Origin: WRMS01 sp038562165
Lineage (GTDB): Bacteria > Bacillota > Peptococcia > DRI-13 > UBA5745
Direction: 5' to 3'
Length of the DNA: 64,000 nucleotides
Assembly: GCA_038562165.1 (NCBI GenBank)
Contig: JBCFAO010000005.1
Location: forward strand, 43,934-107,933
Made by a program: the position numbers and the translations under genes. Positions 17,257-26,759 of the stretch are shown here, piece by piece (position 1 is the stretch's first letter; each line of letters begins with the position of its first letter). The notes beneath the pieces were generated by a model. The model was not told the origin of the DNA. It searched no databases and was given only the letters and a program-made list of their open reading frames with translations.

Positions 17257-17862
17257 TTAACGCTGGCGCAATTCCTGGGTGGCTTTAGCCACTTCATAGA
17301 TCCTGCGGGCCATGGCAATCATGCTTTTTTCTGCGCCCTTATTGCCTTCAGCGGGATCGGTCAAGCCCACACCGCCGTGGCCGGTACCGACTTCCGGATG
17401 GGTATTGCCCACAATAGTCATGCCATAGACCAGCATAGCGTCCCGGACGGCCGACATGGCCTGCTCTTCGCCGCCGTACTCACTGTGACCTACAGCCATG
17501 GCGCCGCCCACGATATTGCACAGGGCGAATTGGGCCCGCAAATGTCTTAATTTATCAAAAAAGGCCTTGAGCTGAGCGCTCATGGTGCCGAAATAAACGG
17601 GAGTGCCAAAAATAATGCCGTCCGCCTTTTGCACCAGCTCCGAAACGTCTGCCATCGCCGTGCCCTCAAGGCAGATACCGGCACAAGGCTTGCTGCAGCT
17701 AGTACAAAAAGGGGTATCGCAAGTATCTAATGCTTCGCTGACATTAATAAATTTTGTCTCCGCACCCAGACGCGCCGCTTCCGCCAGGCCCAGATTCAAC
17801 ATATAAGCTGTATTACCCTTATTATTCGGACTACCGGAAATTCCCAAAATTAGCATGACCAT
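17257..17862 (-). CDS. Flavodoxin-like NAD(P)H-dependent FMN reductase / iron-sulfur flavoprotein
   Basis: 201 residues with a flavodoxin-like fold: the FMN phosphate loop GSPNNKGNT (10-18), then PVYFGTMSAQLKAFFDKL. A cysteine group C48, C53, C56, C60 and C64 occupies the place where iron-sulfur flavoproteins of anaerobes hold a 4Fe-4S cluster. Redox partner and electron acceptor are unknown. Two ATG codons two apart are possible starts after AGGGGAGAG. It is a single gene between dnaG and the CBS gene, with an inverted repeat TGCAAAC/GTTTGCA just downstream (17216-17247) that could end it. Confidence 0.82.
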   Translation of the reverse strand: MVMLILGISGSPNNKGNTAYMLNLGLAEAARLGAETKFINVSEALDTCDTPFCTSCSKPCAGICLEGTAMADVSELVQKADGIIFGTPVYFGTMSAQLKAFFDKLRHLRAQFALCNIVGGAMAVGHSEYGGEEQAMSAVRDAMLVYGMTIVGNTHPEVGTGHGGVGLTDPAEGNKGAEKSMIAMARRIYEVAKATQELRQR

Positions 17863-17967
17863 CTCTCCCCTTTTTGAATTCTCTTAATGTAATTAGCTGT
17901 TGTCCCAAAAAATCCTGCTAAAAAAATAAAAAAGATACGTATTCATTTTAATGGTAAATGAAATCTG

Positions 17968-18005
17968 GAAAAAATGAAAAGCTGGGTGTCCGTTACGGAC
18001 ACCCA
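17968..18005 (-). terminator. Intrinsic terminator after the CBS-ACT gene
   Basis: Perfect 10-bp stem TGGGTGTCCG/CGGACACCCA with a 3-base loop, followed on the minus strand by GCTTTTCATTTTT. It ends 47 bp after the CBS-ACT stop. Confidence 0.85.
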
Positions 18006-18051
18006 ACCGCTATTGTATGAAATCGCAGCTTTTTCCTGACCCTGATTTTGT

Positions 18052-18699
18052 TCAGACCGTTTCGTAGCTTACCCGGATGGCCATGGCCTCCAGCTCTTTG
18101 ATGATGTTGTCGATATCCGCTTCCCGGCTAAAGCGCAATACCAGCTTGGCCAGATCCTTATCGTTGACGTCGGCGGTAACGTGAGAAATATTGCCGCCGT
18201 TATTGCCGATAATAGTGGCCACCCGTCCCAATATGCCGGGGGGATTGCCTTGTATATAAGCCTGCAGGCGGTAGCCCGGCACTCTCAGGCCCATGATATC
18301 GATAAAAGCGTCAAAGATTGTGGTCTCCGTAATGATGCCCGCCAGCTTGCCGTTTTTCAATACGGGAATGGCGCCGATTTTATGGTTGCGCATCAGCACC
18401 GCCGCTTCCTCCAGCAGTTCCTCGGCGTCGATGGTAACCAGCTTGCGCTTGGGCAGGATATCTCCTACTTTGGTTTTCATCAGGATATAATTTAGTTCGT
18501 GGGCGCTTAAGCTGGTGGCCTGGGAGGGCATGGCCTTCTGCAGCTCTTTATCGGTGATGATGCCCACTAATTTGCCTTCTTTATCCAGCACCGGCAGGCG
18601 CCGGAAGCGGTTGTCCTCCAATAGCTGGATGGCCTCAGTCACCGGCATATCCAGGGTAGCCGTCACCGGATGAGGCGTCATTCTTTCGCTTACCCGCAT
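18052..18699 (-). CDS. CBS-pair plus ACT domain protein (AcuB-like)
   Basis: 215 residues: two CBS motifs (about 6-55 and 78-130, with IITDKELQ and IITETTIF as their ends) followed by an ACT domain (about 140-213, PGYRLQAYIQGNPPGILGRV). CBS pairs bind adenine nucleotides and ACT domains bind amino acids, so an energy/amino-acid sensor is likely. It lies 90 bp after livF and may be read from the liv operon, which suggests sensing of branched-chain amino acids. AGGAGG lies before ATG. In AcuB the C-terminus differs; no acetoin genes are near. Confidence 0.85.
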   Translation of the reverse strand: MRVSERMTPHPVTATLDMPVTEAIQLLEDNRFRRLPVLDKEGKLVGIITDKELQKAMPSQATSLSAHELNYILMKTKVGDILPKRKLVTIDAEELLEEAAVLMRNHKIGAIPVLKNGKLAGIITETTIFDAFIDIMGLRVPGYRLQAYIQGNPPGILGRVATIIGNNGGNISHVTADVNDKDLAKLVLRFSREADIDNIIKELEAMAIRVSYETV

Positions 18700-18788
18700 A
18701 GACCATACCTCCTAAATAATGATACCGGATTAATATCCGGCTAAACTAGTACTCTGTAACCAGTCAAAGTGGTCCCAAAGTACTGGCA

Positions 18789-19493
18789 TCAACCGCCTAA
18801 ATAGGCTTTCTTAACTTCCGCACTGGCGGCCAGCTCTGCCGCCGGGCCTTCCAAAGTGATTTTGCCTGTTTCCAGCACATAGGCGTAATCGGCAATGGAC
18901 AAGGCCATATTGGCATTTTGCTCCACCAATAAGACGGTGATACCGGCCTGGTTCAGTTCTTTGATGATGGCAAAAATCTCCCGTACCAATAGAGGGGCCA
19001 GACCCATGGAGGGCTCATCCAAAAGCAGCATTTTCGGGTTGGACATCATGCCCCTGCCGATGGCCAGCATCTGCTGCTCGCCGCCGCTTAAGGTGCCGGC
19101 CAACTGGCTCACCCGTTCTTCCAGCCGGGGGAACTTTTCAAAGACCCTTGCTTCCGTTTCTTTAAGCCAAGCTTTATCCTTTTGCAAAAATCCGCCCATT
19201 TCCAGATTTTCTTTGACGCTCATATCTGCAAAAACCCGCCGGCCCTCCGGCACATGGATCAGCCCCTGCTCCACAATCTGCCGGCAACTGGCCTCCTTGA
19301 TGGACCGGCCGCCATAGGAAATTTCCCCTTCTCCGGACCGCAATATGCCGGAGATTGTCTTGAGAATTGTACTTTTGCCGGCGCCGTTGGCGCCGATTAA
19401 TGTCACAATGGATCCCTGATCTACTTTTAATGATATGCCTTTGATGGCATGGATAGCCCCGTAATAAACATGAAGATCTTTAATCTCAAGCAT
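18789..19493 (-). CDS. livF: Branched-chain amino acid ABC transporter ATPase LivF
   Basis: 234 residues. Walker A GANGAGKST, signature LSGGEQQ, Walker B LLLDEPSMGLAP (the SMGLAP form is typical of LivF). It energises import through LivHM in the cytoplasmic membrane. The ATG at 19491-19493 (MLEIKDLHVYYG) follows GGAGGTATCCT and overlaps the livG stop by 8 bp, so translation is coupled; a longer upstream frame is only the livG antiframe extension. Confidence 0.95.
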   Translation of the reverse strand: MLEIKDLHVYYGAIHAIKGISLKVDQGSIVTLIGANGAGKSTILKTISGILRSGEGEISYGGRSIKEASCRQIVEQGLIHVPEGRRVFADMSVKENLEMGGFLQKDKAWLKETEARVFEKFPRLEERVSQLAGTLSGGEQQMLAIGRGMMSNPKMLLLDEPSMGLAPLLVREIFAIIKELNQAGITVLLVEQNANMALSIADYAYVLETGKITLEGPAAELAASAEVKKAYLGG

Positions 19494-20259
19494 AGGATAC
19501 CTCCTCGCCCAGATAAGCTTCAATGACCTTGGGATTGCTCTTGATTTCTTCAGGAACGCCCTGGGCGATGATCCTGCCGTATTCCAGCACATAAATCCGC
19601 TGGCAGCAGCCCATAACCAAAGACATGTCATGTTCAATCAACAGTATGGTCAAATCGAATTTGTCCCGAATCTCCTGAATCAGCTCCATCAGCTCCGCCG
19701 TTTCCTGGGGATTCATGCCTGCCGCCGGCTCATCCAGCAGCAAAAACTTAGGCTTTGAGGCCAGGGCCCGGACGATCTCCAGGCGGCGCTGCTCACCGTA
19801 AGGCAGGCTTTTGGCAATTTCCTGCTTTTTGTGATCCAGATTGAAAATCTTCAGCAGGTCTTCGGCTTTTTGGGCCATGCTGCTTTCTTCCTGATAAAAG
19901 CCTCCCGCTCTGAGAATGGCTGAAGCCAAACCGTACTTAACGTGGCTGTGGTAAGCAATTCTCACATTATCCAGCACCGTCAGATTGCCAAAAAGCCGGA
20001 TATTCTGAAAGGTTCTGGCCAGACCCAGCCGGTTGATGGCTGAGGGCTTGCGGCCGGCTAAGTTTTCACCGTCAAAAAGGATTGCCCCTTCCGTGGTGGG
20101 ATATACTCCCGTCAACAAATTGAAGATGGTGGTTTTGCCGGCGCCGTTAGGACCGATGAGGCCCACCAGCTCCCCTTTTTCAATTTTCATCTTGACGTTG
20201 GTTACGGCGGACAAACCGCCAAAAACCTTGGAAACATTATTTACTTCCAAGAGAGCCAT
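19486..20259 (-). CDS. livG: Branched-chain amino acid ABC transporter ATPase LivG
   Basis: 257 residues. Walker A GPNGAGKTT, signature YGEQRRLEI, Walker B LLLDEPAAGMNP, with the LivG-type insertion (YHSHVKYGLASAILRAGGFYQ) between them. It pairs with LivF as the nucleotide-binding dimer. Its start overlaps the end of livM by 23 bp. Confidence 0.95.
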   Translation of the reverse strand: MALLEVNNVSKVFGGLSAVTNVKMKIEKGELVGLIGPNGAGKTTIFNLLTGVYPTTEGAILFDGENLAGRKPSAINRLGLARTFQNIRLFGNLTVLDNVRIAYHSHVKYGLASAILRAGGFYQEESSMAQKAEDLLKIFNLDHKKQEIAKSLPYGEQRRLEIVRALASKPKFLLLDEPAAGMNPQETAELMELIQEIRDKFDLTILLIEHDMSLVMGCCQRIYVLEYGRIIAQGVPEEIKSNPKVIEAYLGEEVSYA

Positions 20260-21202
20260 GACCGGACCTCCTTCCCAGCTTCCGGAAAAGCTCCAGGCTG
20301 GCTTCTTTGCTGCCCATCAAGCCCTGGGGCCGGAATATCATGATCAGAATAAGAAGTAAGGCGTATAAAATCATGCGGATAGCGCTGAACTGCTGCAGCA
20401 CCACGTTGATTAAGGTAAGCACCACGGCGGCCAAAATAGAACCGGTAACGCTGCCCAAGCCTCCCAGCACCACCATCACCAGATAGTCGATGGATTTCAT
20501 GAAACCAAAGGTCCCCGGCTGCAGGCCATAAAAGTAATGGGCGTAAATACCGCCGCCCAAGCCGGCGAAAAAGGCCCCGACGCTAAAAGCCAGGACTTTG
20601 TAATGAGTAATGTCGATGCCCATCAGTTCGGCGGCAACCTCATCTTCCCGCACCGATATGCAGGCCCGGCCATAAGAGGACCACAGCAGGTTGCGGATCA
20701 CCACTACGGTGATAACTGCGGCAAAAAATACCCAGGTCCAATTCATAAGACGGGGTATGCCAAACAAGCCGGCAGCGCCGCCTACGTACTTGGTATTGAG
20801 CAATACCACCCGGATCACCTCACCAAAGCCTAAAGTGGCAATGGCCAGATAATCTCCCTTGAGGCGCAGCGTAGGCAGGCCGATAAGGGCGCCGGAAACT
20901 GCCGCCAAAACCGCCCCGCAGAATATAGAAACAGGAAAATAAATCCCCCATTTTACGGTCATCACAGCGGAAAAATAAGCGCCTACGGCCATAAAACCCG
21001 CATGGCCCAAAGTTAACTGGCCGGTGAAGCCGGTGATCAAGTTTAAGCTGACGGCCATGATCACGCTAATGCAGATAGTGATGAGATTAACCTGGTGAAA
21101 GGTCCGTAAAACGCCAAGGCTGATCAAGGCCTGAATCACCCCGTACAAAAGGAGGACGCCCAGCAGGATGGCCAGATTTTTTTTGGATAGTAATTGTTTC
21201 AT
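20237..21202 (-). CDS. livM: Branched-chain amino acid ABC transporter permease LivM
   Basis: 321 residues, about eight or nine membrane segments. Typical stretches: SLNLITGFTGQLTLGHAGFMAVGAY in two parts near residue 50, LRLKGDYLAIATLGFGEVIRV, and the EAA-like loop REDEVAAELMGID. It forms the channel with LivH. Ten bases follow livH. Confidence 0.93.
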   Translation of the reverse strand: MKQLLSKKNLAILLGVLLLYGVIQALISLGVLRTFHQVNLITICISVIMAVSLNLITGFTGQLTLGHAGFMAVGAYFSAVMTVKWGIYFPVSIFCGAVLAAVSGALIGLPTLRLKGDYLAIATLGFGEVIRVVLLNTKYVGGAAGLFGIPRLMNWTWVFFAAVITVVVIRNLLWSSYGRACISVREDEVAAELMGIDITHYKVLAFSVGAFFAGLGGGIYAHYFYGLQPGTFGFMKSIDYLVMVVLGGLGSVTGSILAAVVLTLINVVLQQFSAIRMILYALLLILIMIFRPQGLMGSKEASLELFRKLGRRSGHGSLGSK

Positions 21203-21211
21203 CGGCCCCTC

Positions 21212-22105
21212 CTAAACCTTCTCCCGGACATTTGTACCTAAAATGCCCGAGGGTTTGACTAAAAGAATAAGGATCAAAATGGCGAAGGCCACCGCATCCC
21301 GGTAAGTGGATTGACCATAAGCAATGACGAAAGTCTCAATGAGTCCCATCAGCATGCCGCCTAAAGCCGCGCCGGGAATAATGCCGATGCCGCCCAGCAC
21401 CGCCGCCACGAAAGCTTTAAGACCGGGGGTCATGCCCATTAAAGGATTGACGGCGCTGTAATAAATGCCCACCAGTACCCCCGCCGCCCCGGCCAGAGCC
21501 GAGCCCAAAGCGAAGGTGGCGGAAATGGTGTAATCGATATTGATACCCATCAGCATGGCGGCTTCCCGGTCAAAGGCCACCGCCCGCATGGCTTTGCCCG
21601 TCTTCGTCTTTCTGACGATGAATTGCAGCAGCACCACCAAAAACAGGGTAACGCCGTAAATCAATAATTCCTTACCGGTAATAAATACTTTGCCGCCAAA
21701 AAACTCAATACGCAGGGCCGGCAAAACATTGGGGAAAGCCCGGGATTGGGCGCCCACAAAAAATACCATGACATATTCCAAAAAGAAGGACATGCCGATG
21801 GCCGTAATCAATGCTGCAATTCTTGTGGCACCCCGCAGGGGCTTGTAGGCGATCCTTTCGATCAGAACACCCAAGACGGTACAGGCTGCCATAGAAATCA
21901 ACAGAGCGCTCAGAAAGCCTAAATGAAAATAGGAGACGGAAAAATAAGCAATAAAGGCTCCCATCATATAAATGTCGCCGTGAGCGAAATTAATCAATTT
22001 TATGATACCGTAAACCATGGTATAGCCCAAGGCAATCAAGGCATAAATACTGCCCAGGGATACACCGTTAATCAGTTGCTGAAGGAATACGTAAAACTGC
22101 TCCAT
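21212..22105 (-). CDS. livH: Branched-chain amino acid ABC transporter permease LivH
   Basis: 297 residues from the ATG at 22103-22105 (MEQFYVFLQQLINGVSLGS), the usual LivH opening; an upstream in-frame ATG adds 25 residues without family likeness. Conserved pieces: IYALIALGYTMVYGIIKLIN, FAHGDIYMMGA, FDREAAMLMGI. Second gene of the liv operon, separated from livK by two hairpins. Confidence 0.93.
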   Translation of the reverse strand: MEQFYVFLQQLINGVSLGSIYALIALGYTMVYGIIKLINFAHGDIYMMGAFIAYFSVSYFHLGFLSALLISMAACTVLGVLIERIAYKPLRGATRIAALITAIGMSFFLEYVMVFFVGAQSRAFPNVLPALRIEFFGGKVFITGKELLIYGVTLFLVVLLQFIVRKTKTGKAMRAVAFDREAAMLMGINIDYTISATFALGSALAGAAGVLVGIYYSAVNPLMGMTPGLKAFVAAVLGGIGIIPGAALGGMLMGLIETFVIAYGQSTYRDAVAFAILILILLVKPSGILGTNVREKV

Positions 22106-22213
22106 GCTTTCCGTGATCCTTTCTAGTGTCTGGTTGCATAAATTGATGAAATAAGCCATAGGATTTGTGCAACTGAACACTATACATAATTTTCCTGCCT
22201 CATTACCTTATAC

Positions 22214-22245
22214 AAACAGGAATTTCCCGCAGGAAATTCCTGTTT
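22214..22245. repeat. Perfect 14-bp inverted repeat between livK and livH
   Basis: AAACAGGAATTTCC, 4-base loop, GGAAATTCCTGTTT. It lies in the transcript between the livK terminator hairpin and livH. As RNA it is a stable hairpin and could protect a processed livHMGF message; as DNA it could be an operator. Confidence 0.7.
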
Positions 22246-22264
22246 ACCGTCATAACACAACCAG

Positions 22265-22287
22265 AAAAGGGCGGGCAGAACCCGCCC
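22265..22287 (-). terminator. Attenuating terminator after livK
   Basis: GGGCGGG/CCCGCCC stem with a 5-base loop, followed on the minus strand by TTTTC; 17 bp after the livK stop and inside the livK-livHMGF operon. Partial termination would yield more binding protein than transporter. Confidence 0.75.
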
Positions 22288-22303
22288 TGTTTTTCTATTC
22301 GGC

Positions 22304-23506
22304 TTACTGAACCTTGTCTACTAATTTGTACTGGCCGTCGGCGGTATAACCGATTACCATGGCGCTCTTAATGGGATCGTGGTTTTCACCCATGGCAAAA
22401 CTGCCGGTAACGCCTTCAAAATTGGTAGTGGCCGCCATAGCCTTGTTGATCTCTACGGGATCAGTGGTGCCGGCTCTTTCGATGGCGTCAGCCACAAAAT
22501 ACATCAAGTCATAGCCCAAAGCGGCAAAGGAAGGAGGCGTATCCGTGTGCAACTCTGTATATTTCTTTACAAAGTTCTGATTCTTCTCCGTGGCGTCGCC
22601 GGGGAAATAGTGGTTGATAAAGAATGCTTTTTGCAGAGCATCGGCTCCGGCAGTCTTAATCAGATGATCCAGGTTGTCCCAGCCGTCGCCGCCCAGCAGA
22701 TAGCCGTCATAACCAAGCTCTTGGGCCTGTTTGGCAATCAGGGCATCGGGCTCATAGTAGTTGGGGCAGAAGATCATCTCGGCGCCGGAAGATTTGATCT
22801 TGGTCAAAGCAGCCTTGAAGTCCAGGTCGCCTTCCATGAAGGTGCTGCTTTCCACGATTTGGCCGCCTTTTTCCTCGAAGGTTTTCTTAAAGGCTTCTGC
22901 CATATAAATGCTGTAATCGTCGGACTGGTTCACCAGCATAGCCGCAGTTTTCACGCCCAAGGTATCGGCAGCATAGTTGGCAGCCAAAGTGCCCTGATAA
23001 GGATCGATGAAGCAGATGCGGTAAACGAAGTCATTGACGGAACCGTCTTCATTGACCGTGATGCCGGCGGAAGTACCGGTACCGGTAACCATAGGCACCT
23101 GGAACTGCTTGGCCACGTCAACGGAAGCCATAACCCGGCCGCTGGTAACAGGACCCATCATCGCAACAACCTTATCCTCGCCCATGAGACGGGTGCTGAT
23201 GTTGACAGCTTCGGCATTGTCGCCCTTGTTGTCATACTCTTTCAGCACGATCTGCTTGCCCAAAACACCGCCGGCAGCATTGATCTCATCTAAAGCAATC
23301 TTGAGGCCGTTGATCTTACTCTGGCCATAGGCGGCCAAACCACCGGAAAGCTCGAAATTGACACCCAGCAAAATGGTGTCGCCTTCCCCGCCGCCGGCCG
23401 TTCCGCCGGCATTACCGCCAGCCCCGCTGGAATTGCCGCAGCCTGCCAGAAGACCAAATACGAAAGTCATCACTAACAATGCGGCTAACACTTTACGCAT
23501 GTTCAT
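22304..23506 (-). CDS. livK: Branched-chain amino acid binding lipoprotein LivK
   Basis: 400 residues. Lipoprotein signal with lipobox LLAGC (Cys23), a Gly/Ser linker, then a type I periplasmic-binding fold of the Leu/Ile/Val family (ILLGVNFELSGGLAAYGQS; GDNAEAVNISTRLM; MGPVTSGRVMAS). It captures the substrate outside the membrane for LivHMGF. The ATG at 23504-23506 follows AGGGGGAAACGGGTA; a further ATG lies two codons on. A sigma-A promoter lies about 50 bp upstream. Confidence 0.95.
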   Translation of the reverse strand: MNMRKVLAALLVMTFVFGLLAGCGNSSGAGGNAGGTAGGGEGDTILLGVNFELSGGLAAYGQSKINGLKIALDEINAAGGVLGKQIVLKEYDNKGDNAEAVNISTRLMGEDKVVAMMGPVTSGRVMASVDVAKQFQVPMVTGTGTSAGITVNEDGSVNDFVYRICFIDPYQGTLAANYAADTLGVKTAAMLVNQSDDYSIYMAEAFKKTFEEKGGQIVESSTFMEGDLDFKAALTKIKSSGAEMIFCPNYYEPDALIAKQAQELGYDGYLLGGDGWDNLDHLIKTAGADALQKAFFINHYFPGDATEKNQNFVKKYTELHTDTPPSFAALGYDLMYFVADAIERAGTTDPVEINKAMAATTNFEGVTGSFAMGENHDPIKSAMVIGYTADGQYKLVDKVQ

Positions 23507-23554
23507 TACCCGTTTCCCCCTATTAATCATTTTAAATAATACTACCAGGTTTTC

Positions 23555-23583
23555 ATTTTATCTTTTTGCCAGAAGCTTGTCAA
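23555..23583 (-). promoter_or_regulatory. Sigma-A promoter of the liv operon
   Basis: Minus strand TTGACA (23578-23583), 17-base spacer, TAAAAT (23555-23560), about 49 bp before the livK start. Confidence 0.75.
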
Positions 23584-23687
23584 TAATTGCGGCTAAGAGA
23601 GTCAGGGCCTGTTCATGAAAAATCCGGCAGGAATCCCGGCACCGCATTTGGCAGAACAGGGCCCGGTGCACAAAAACCGGGGCTGAC

Positions 23688-23929
23688 TGCTCAAAAAACG
23701 AGGTTGTGCGATGATTTTGAGGATTTCGAACCTGTTTTGCAGAGGCTGACTGCTCAAAAATCGAGGTTGTGCATTAAATTTAAGTGGAAATATGCATAAC
23801 TCGGTATAGTGATTCTATATATCTGCATACCCAATCAAAAAACTGCATATATCCTGACAAAATCCATGCACAACTTCGTTTTTTGAGCGCCGCACTGCAA
23901 AATCCATGCACAACTTCGTTTTTTGCACA
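23688..23929. repeat. Dispersed 23-bp motif, four copies between glmS and livK
   Basis: Two plus-strand copies start at 23688 and 23751 (TGCTCAAAAAACGAGG and TGCTCAAAAATCGAGG, each followed by TTGTGC). Two minus-strand copies lie at 23867-23889 and 23907-23929, exactly 40 bp apart, and share CAAAAAACGAAGTTGTGCA. The spacer 23584-23994 otherwise holds one hairpin (GGGCCTGTTC near 23612 against GAACAGGGCCC near 23654) and no gene. Confidence 0.65.
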
Positions 23930-23994
23930 CCGGGAGCACTGCCGCGCCACATCCTTCGCAGTTTATGCCCCCGCAGCTCCGCCTCATTCCCCGT

Positions 23995-25821
23995 CTATTC
24001 TACCGTAACGCTTTTTGCAAGATTTCTGGGCTTATCGATGTCGCAGCCCCGCTGCAAGGCCATGTAGTAAGCAAACAATTGCATGGGGATAATGGCCAGA
24101 AGCGTCGCAAAGCGGTCGTCCACCGGCGGCAGCTCCCAAACCTCGGCCACAGCCCGGAGTTCCGGTGTGGGATTTGAACCCACAGCCACCACAGTGCCCC
24201 CCCGGACCCTGGCTTCCTGGATATTGCTGGCCATTTTGTCCATAACGTGATGCTGGGTGGTCATAGCCATCACCAAAGTACCCTCTTCGATGAGGGCCAG
24301 GGGGCCATGTTTCAGTTCCCCGGCGCTATAAGCCTCGGAATGTATATAGGAAATTTCTTTTTGTTTCAGTGCTGCTTCCATGGCCAGATAGAAATCCAGC
24401 AGACGGCCGATGAAAAAGATTTTTTTGCAATTAAACTGCCGGCTGGCAAAATACTGAATGTGTTCTTTTTGCTCCAGAAGGGCCTCGGCCTTTTGAGGCA
24501 AAGCCGCCAACTCCGCCAAGCTCTCCTTTAATTCCTCATCGGACAGCCGGCCCCGCAAATGAGCCAGATCCAGAGCCAGGATCATCAGCACCAGCACCTG
24601 GGCGGAATAAGCCTTGGTGGAGGCTACGGCTATCTCCGGTCCTGCCACCGTATACAATAGCTGGTGGGCCTCCCTGGCAATGGTGCTGCCGATAACGTTG
24701 CACAAAGCCGCTACTTTGCTGCCGCTGGCCTTTGCCAGCCGCAGAGCCGCTATGGTATCCGCCGTCTCTCCCGATTGGCTGATGACGACGAAGGCTTCAT
24801 TTTCTTCGATAATAGGATCTTTGTACCGGAATTCACTGGCCATATCGCATTCCGACTGCAGCCGGGCCAGGCGGCTGACCAGGCTCTGCCCCATAAGTCC
24901 CGCATGGTAAGCCGTACCGCAGCCGATCAGCGTCAGCTTATCCAAAGCCTGGGCCTCTGACGGGCTAAAGGGCATCATCTCCCGGCGGATGGCCATTTGC
25001 TCCAGGTCCACATAATGGTTCAGCGTATCGGCCAGCACTTTTGGCTGCTGATAAATTTCTTTCAGCATGAAATGGGCGTAGCCGTCTTTTTCGGCGGCTT
25101 CCATATCCCAATCGATGTGGCTGCTTTCCTTCTTGATAAAATTGCCCATCTCATCATAGAACCGGATGGCGGCCGGCTCCACTACGGCGATTTCCATTTC
25201 CTCCAGGAAATAGATATCCCGGCTGTACTCCAGAATAGCGGGAATATCGCTGGCGATCAAATTTCCTTCTTTGCTTTCCCCCACGATGAGGGGGCTACCC
25301 TTGCGGGTGCAGTAGATGGTATCCGGCCGGTGCTGGTCGATAACGCCCAAGGCAAAAGAGCCTTCCAGCATAGGCAGCACCCGGTAGAGGGTATTCAACA
25401 TATCATCTTTATAATAGTAGGCAAAAAGCTGAACCACCACTTCCGTATCCGTCTCGGAAATAAAGCGGATGCCCTTTTGCTCCAGGCCCCGGCGCAGCAC
25501 ATAGCTATTTTCAATAATGCCGTTATGAACAATAGCGATCTGGTGATTAACATCCACATGAGGATGGGCATTGATATCCGAAGGCTCCCCGTGGGTGGCC
25601 CATCGTGTATGGCCGATACCGGTACGGCCTTTTAACGGGTTGTCCTCCACTAAATTTTTTAAGTTTTTTAAGCGTCCTTTGGCTTTGCGGACGCCGATCC
25701 TGCCTTTTTCCATAACTGCAATACCCGCAGAATCATAGCCGCGGTATTCCAGCCGGGTCAACCCCTTTAAAATGAACTCCACACAATCTTTTTGACCGGT
25801 GTAACCTACAATCCCGCACAT
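23995..25821 (-). CDS. glmS: Glutamine--fructose-6-phosphate aminotransferase (isomerizing)
   Basis: 608 residues, full length. N-terminal class II glutaminase with nucleophile Cys2 (MCGIVGYTGQ) and HTRWATHGEP; two SIS sugar-isomerase domains (SQSGETADT); C-terminus ending DKPRNLAKSVTVE. It makes glucosamine-6-phosphate for peptidoglycan. Downstream of nadE by 42 bp, presumably one operon. No glmS ribozyme is possible in this short gap. Confidence 0.97.
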   Translation of the reverse strand: MCGIVGYTGQKDCVEFILKGLTRLEYRGYDSAGIAVMEKGRIGVRKAKGRLKNLKNLVEDNPLKGRTGIGHTRWATHGEPSDINAHPHVDVNHQIAIVHNGIIENSYVLRRGLEQKGIRFISETDTEVVVQLFAYYYKDDMLNTLYRVLPMLEGSFALGVIDQHRPDTIYCTRKGSPLIVGESKEGNLIASDIPAILEYSRDIYFLEEMEIAVVEPAAIRFYDEMGNFIKKESSHIDWDMEAAEKDGYAHFMLKEIYQQPKVLADTLNHYVDLEQMAIRREMMPFSPSEAQALDKLTLIGCGTAYHAGLMGQSLVSRLARLQSECDMASEFRYKDPIIEENEAFVVISQSGETADTIAALRLAKASGSKVAALCNVIGSTIAREAHQLLYTVAGPEIAVASTKAYSAQVLVLMILALDLAHLRGRLSDEELKESLAELAALPQKAEALLEQKEHIQYFASRQFNCKKIFFIGRLLDFYLAMEAALKQKEISYIHSEAYSAGELKHGPLALIEEGTLVMAMTTQHHVMDKMASNIQEARVRGGTVVAVGSNPTPELRAVAEVWELPPVDDRFATLLAIIPMQLFAYYMALQRGCDIDKPRNLAKSVTVE

Positions 25822-25863
25822 AATATCCCAACCTTCGTCTTGGCATTTTCCACTAATATATGT

Positions 25864-26616
25864 CTATTTGTAAAATACATTCAAGCTTAGCTGCCCGTAG
25901 ATCCGGGCCTTTTCTCTTTTATGATGGCTTTGCTGATGATAACGTTCCATCACCGCCAGATCTGCCGGATCGGCTTTGCCTTCCAGCAGGTAACGGTCAA
26001 TAGCCTCATAAGTAATCCCCATTTCCTTTTCGTCGGTCTGGCCTTCATAAAGGCCGGCGGAGGGCTCCTTTTCGATAATGGAGGCAGGAACCTCCAGGTA
26101 ACGTAAAAACTCATAAATCTCCGTCACCGTCAGGTCGCCGATGGGGTTAAAATCATAAGCACCGTCGCCCCATTTTGTAAAATAGCCCATATAAAGCTCA
26201 CTGCGGTTGCCGGTGCCGGCCACCAGGCTTTTGCGGCTATGGGCCAAGGCATACAAGGCATTCATCCGCAGCCGGGGCGCCATATTGGCCACCGCCGCCG
26301 CCGTCAGCTCTCCGGCCTTTTCCACAGCGGCCAGCAGCGAATCTCTGGCTGCCGTCAAATCCACCGTTACCATAGGAATATCATATTGCTTGGCTACCGT
26401 CAAGGCATCCTCCATGTCGCTGCCGTAATTGCGGGTGCTGCCGCAAGGCATCATCACCCCCAGGACATTGCTGCAAGCCAAACGGCAGAGTATGCTTACG
26501 AGAACGCTATCCTTGCCGCCGCTGCTGCCGAAAACAATGCCTTCAGCGCCGGCGTCAGCCAGAACCTGCTGGATAAAGGCTATACGTTCCTGCTTCTCCT
26601 GTTCGTAATTCCTCAT
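25864..26616 (-). CDS. nadE: NAD+ synthetase, ammonia-dependent type
   Basis: 250 residues, lacking the nitrilase-like glutaminase domain of the large form, so it amidates nicotinate adenine dinucleotide with free ammonia. PP-loop SGGKDS (32-37); later GTGNRSELYMGYFTKWGDGA, which binds the dinucleotide and metal. RBS AAGGAGAAG. First gene of the nadE-glmS pair and divergent from the L,D-transpeptidase gene. Confidence 0.95.
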   Translation of the reverse strand: MRNYEQEKQERIAFIQQVLADAGAEGIVFGSSGGKDSVLVSILCRLACSNVLGVMMPCGSTRNYGSDMEDALTVAKQYDIPMVTVDLTAARDSLLAAVEKAGELTAAAVANMAPRLRMNALYALAHSRKSLVAGTGNRSELYMGYFTKWGDGAYDFNPIGDLTVTEIYEFLRYLEVPASIIEKEPSAGLYEGQTDEKEMGITYEAIDRYLLEGKADPADLAVMERYHQQSHHKREKARIYGQLSLNVFYK

Positions 26617-26759
26617 CTTACTCTTCTCCTTAGCCTGTGTTGACAGGCATAGTAATTTTTTCGGATATTATACCATTTTTCAATCAGACTCAAAAGTCTT
26701 ATCGCAGCAAAAACCGCATATATTGACTTCAGAGGTTTAATATAGTCAGGATGAATGCT

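Noticed and set aside
25822..25863. glmS ribozyme or riboswitch before glmS
   Set aside because: Only 42 bp separate nadE from glmS; no room for the ribozyme core.
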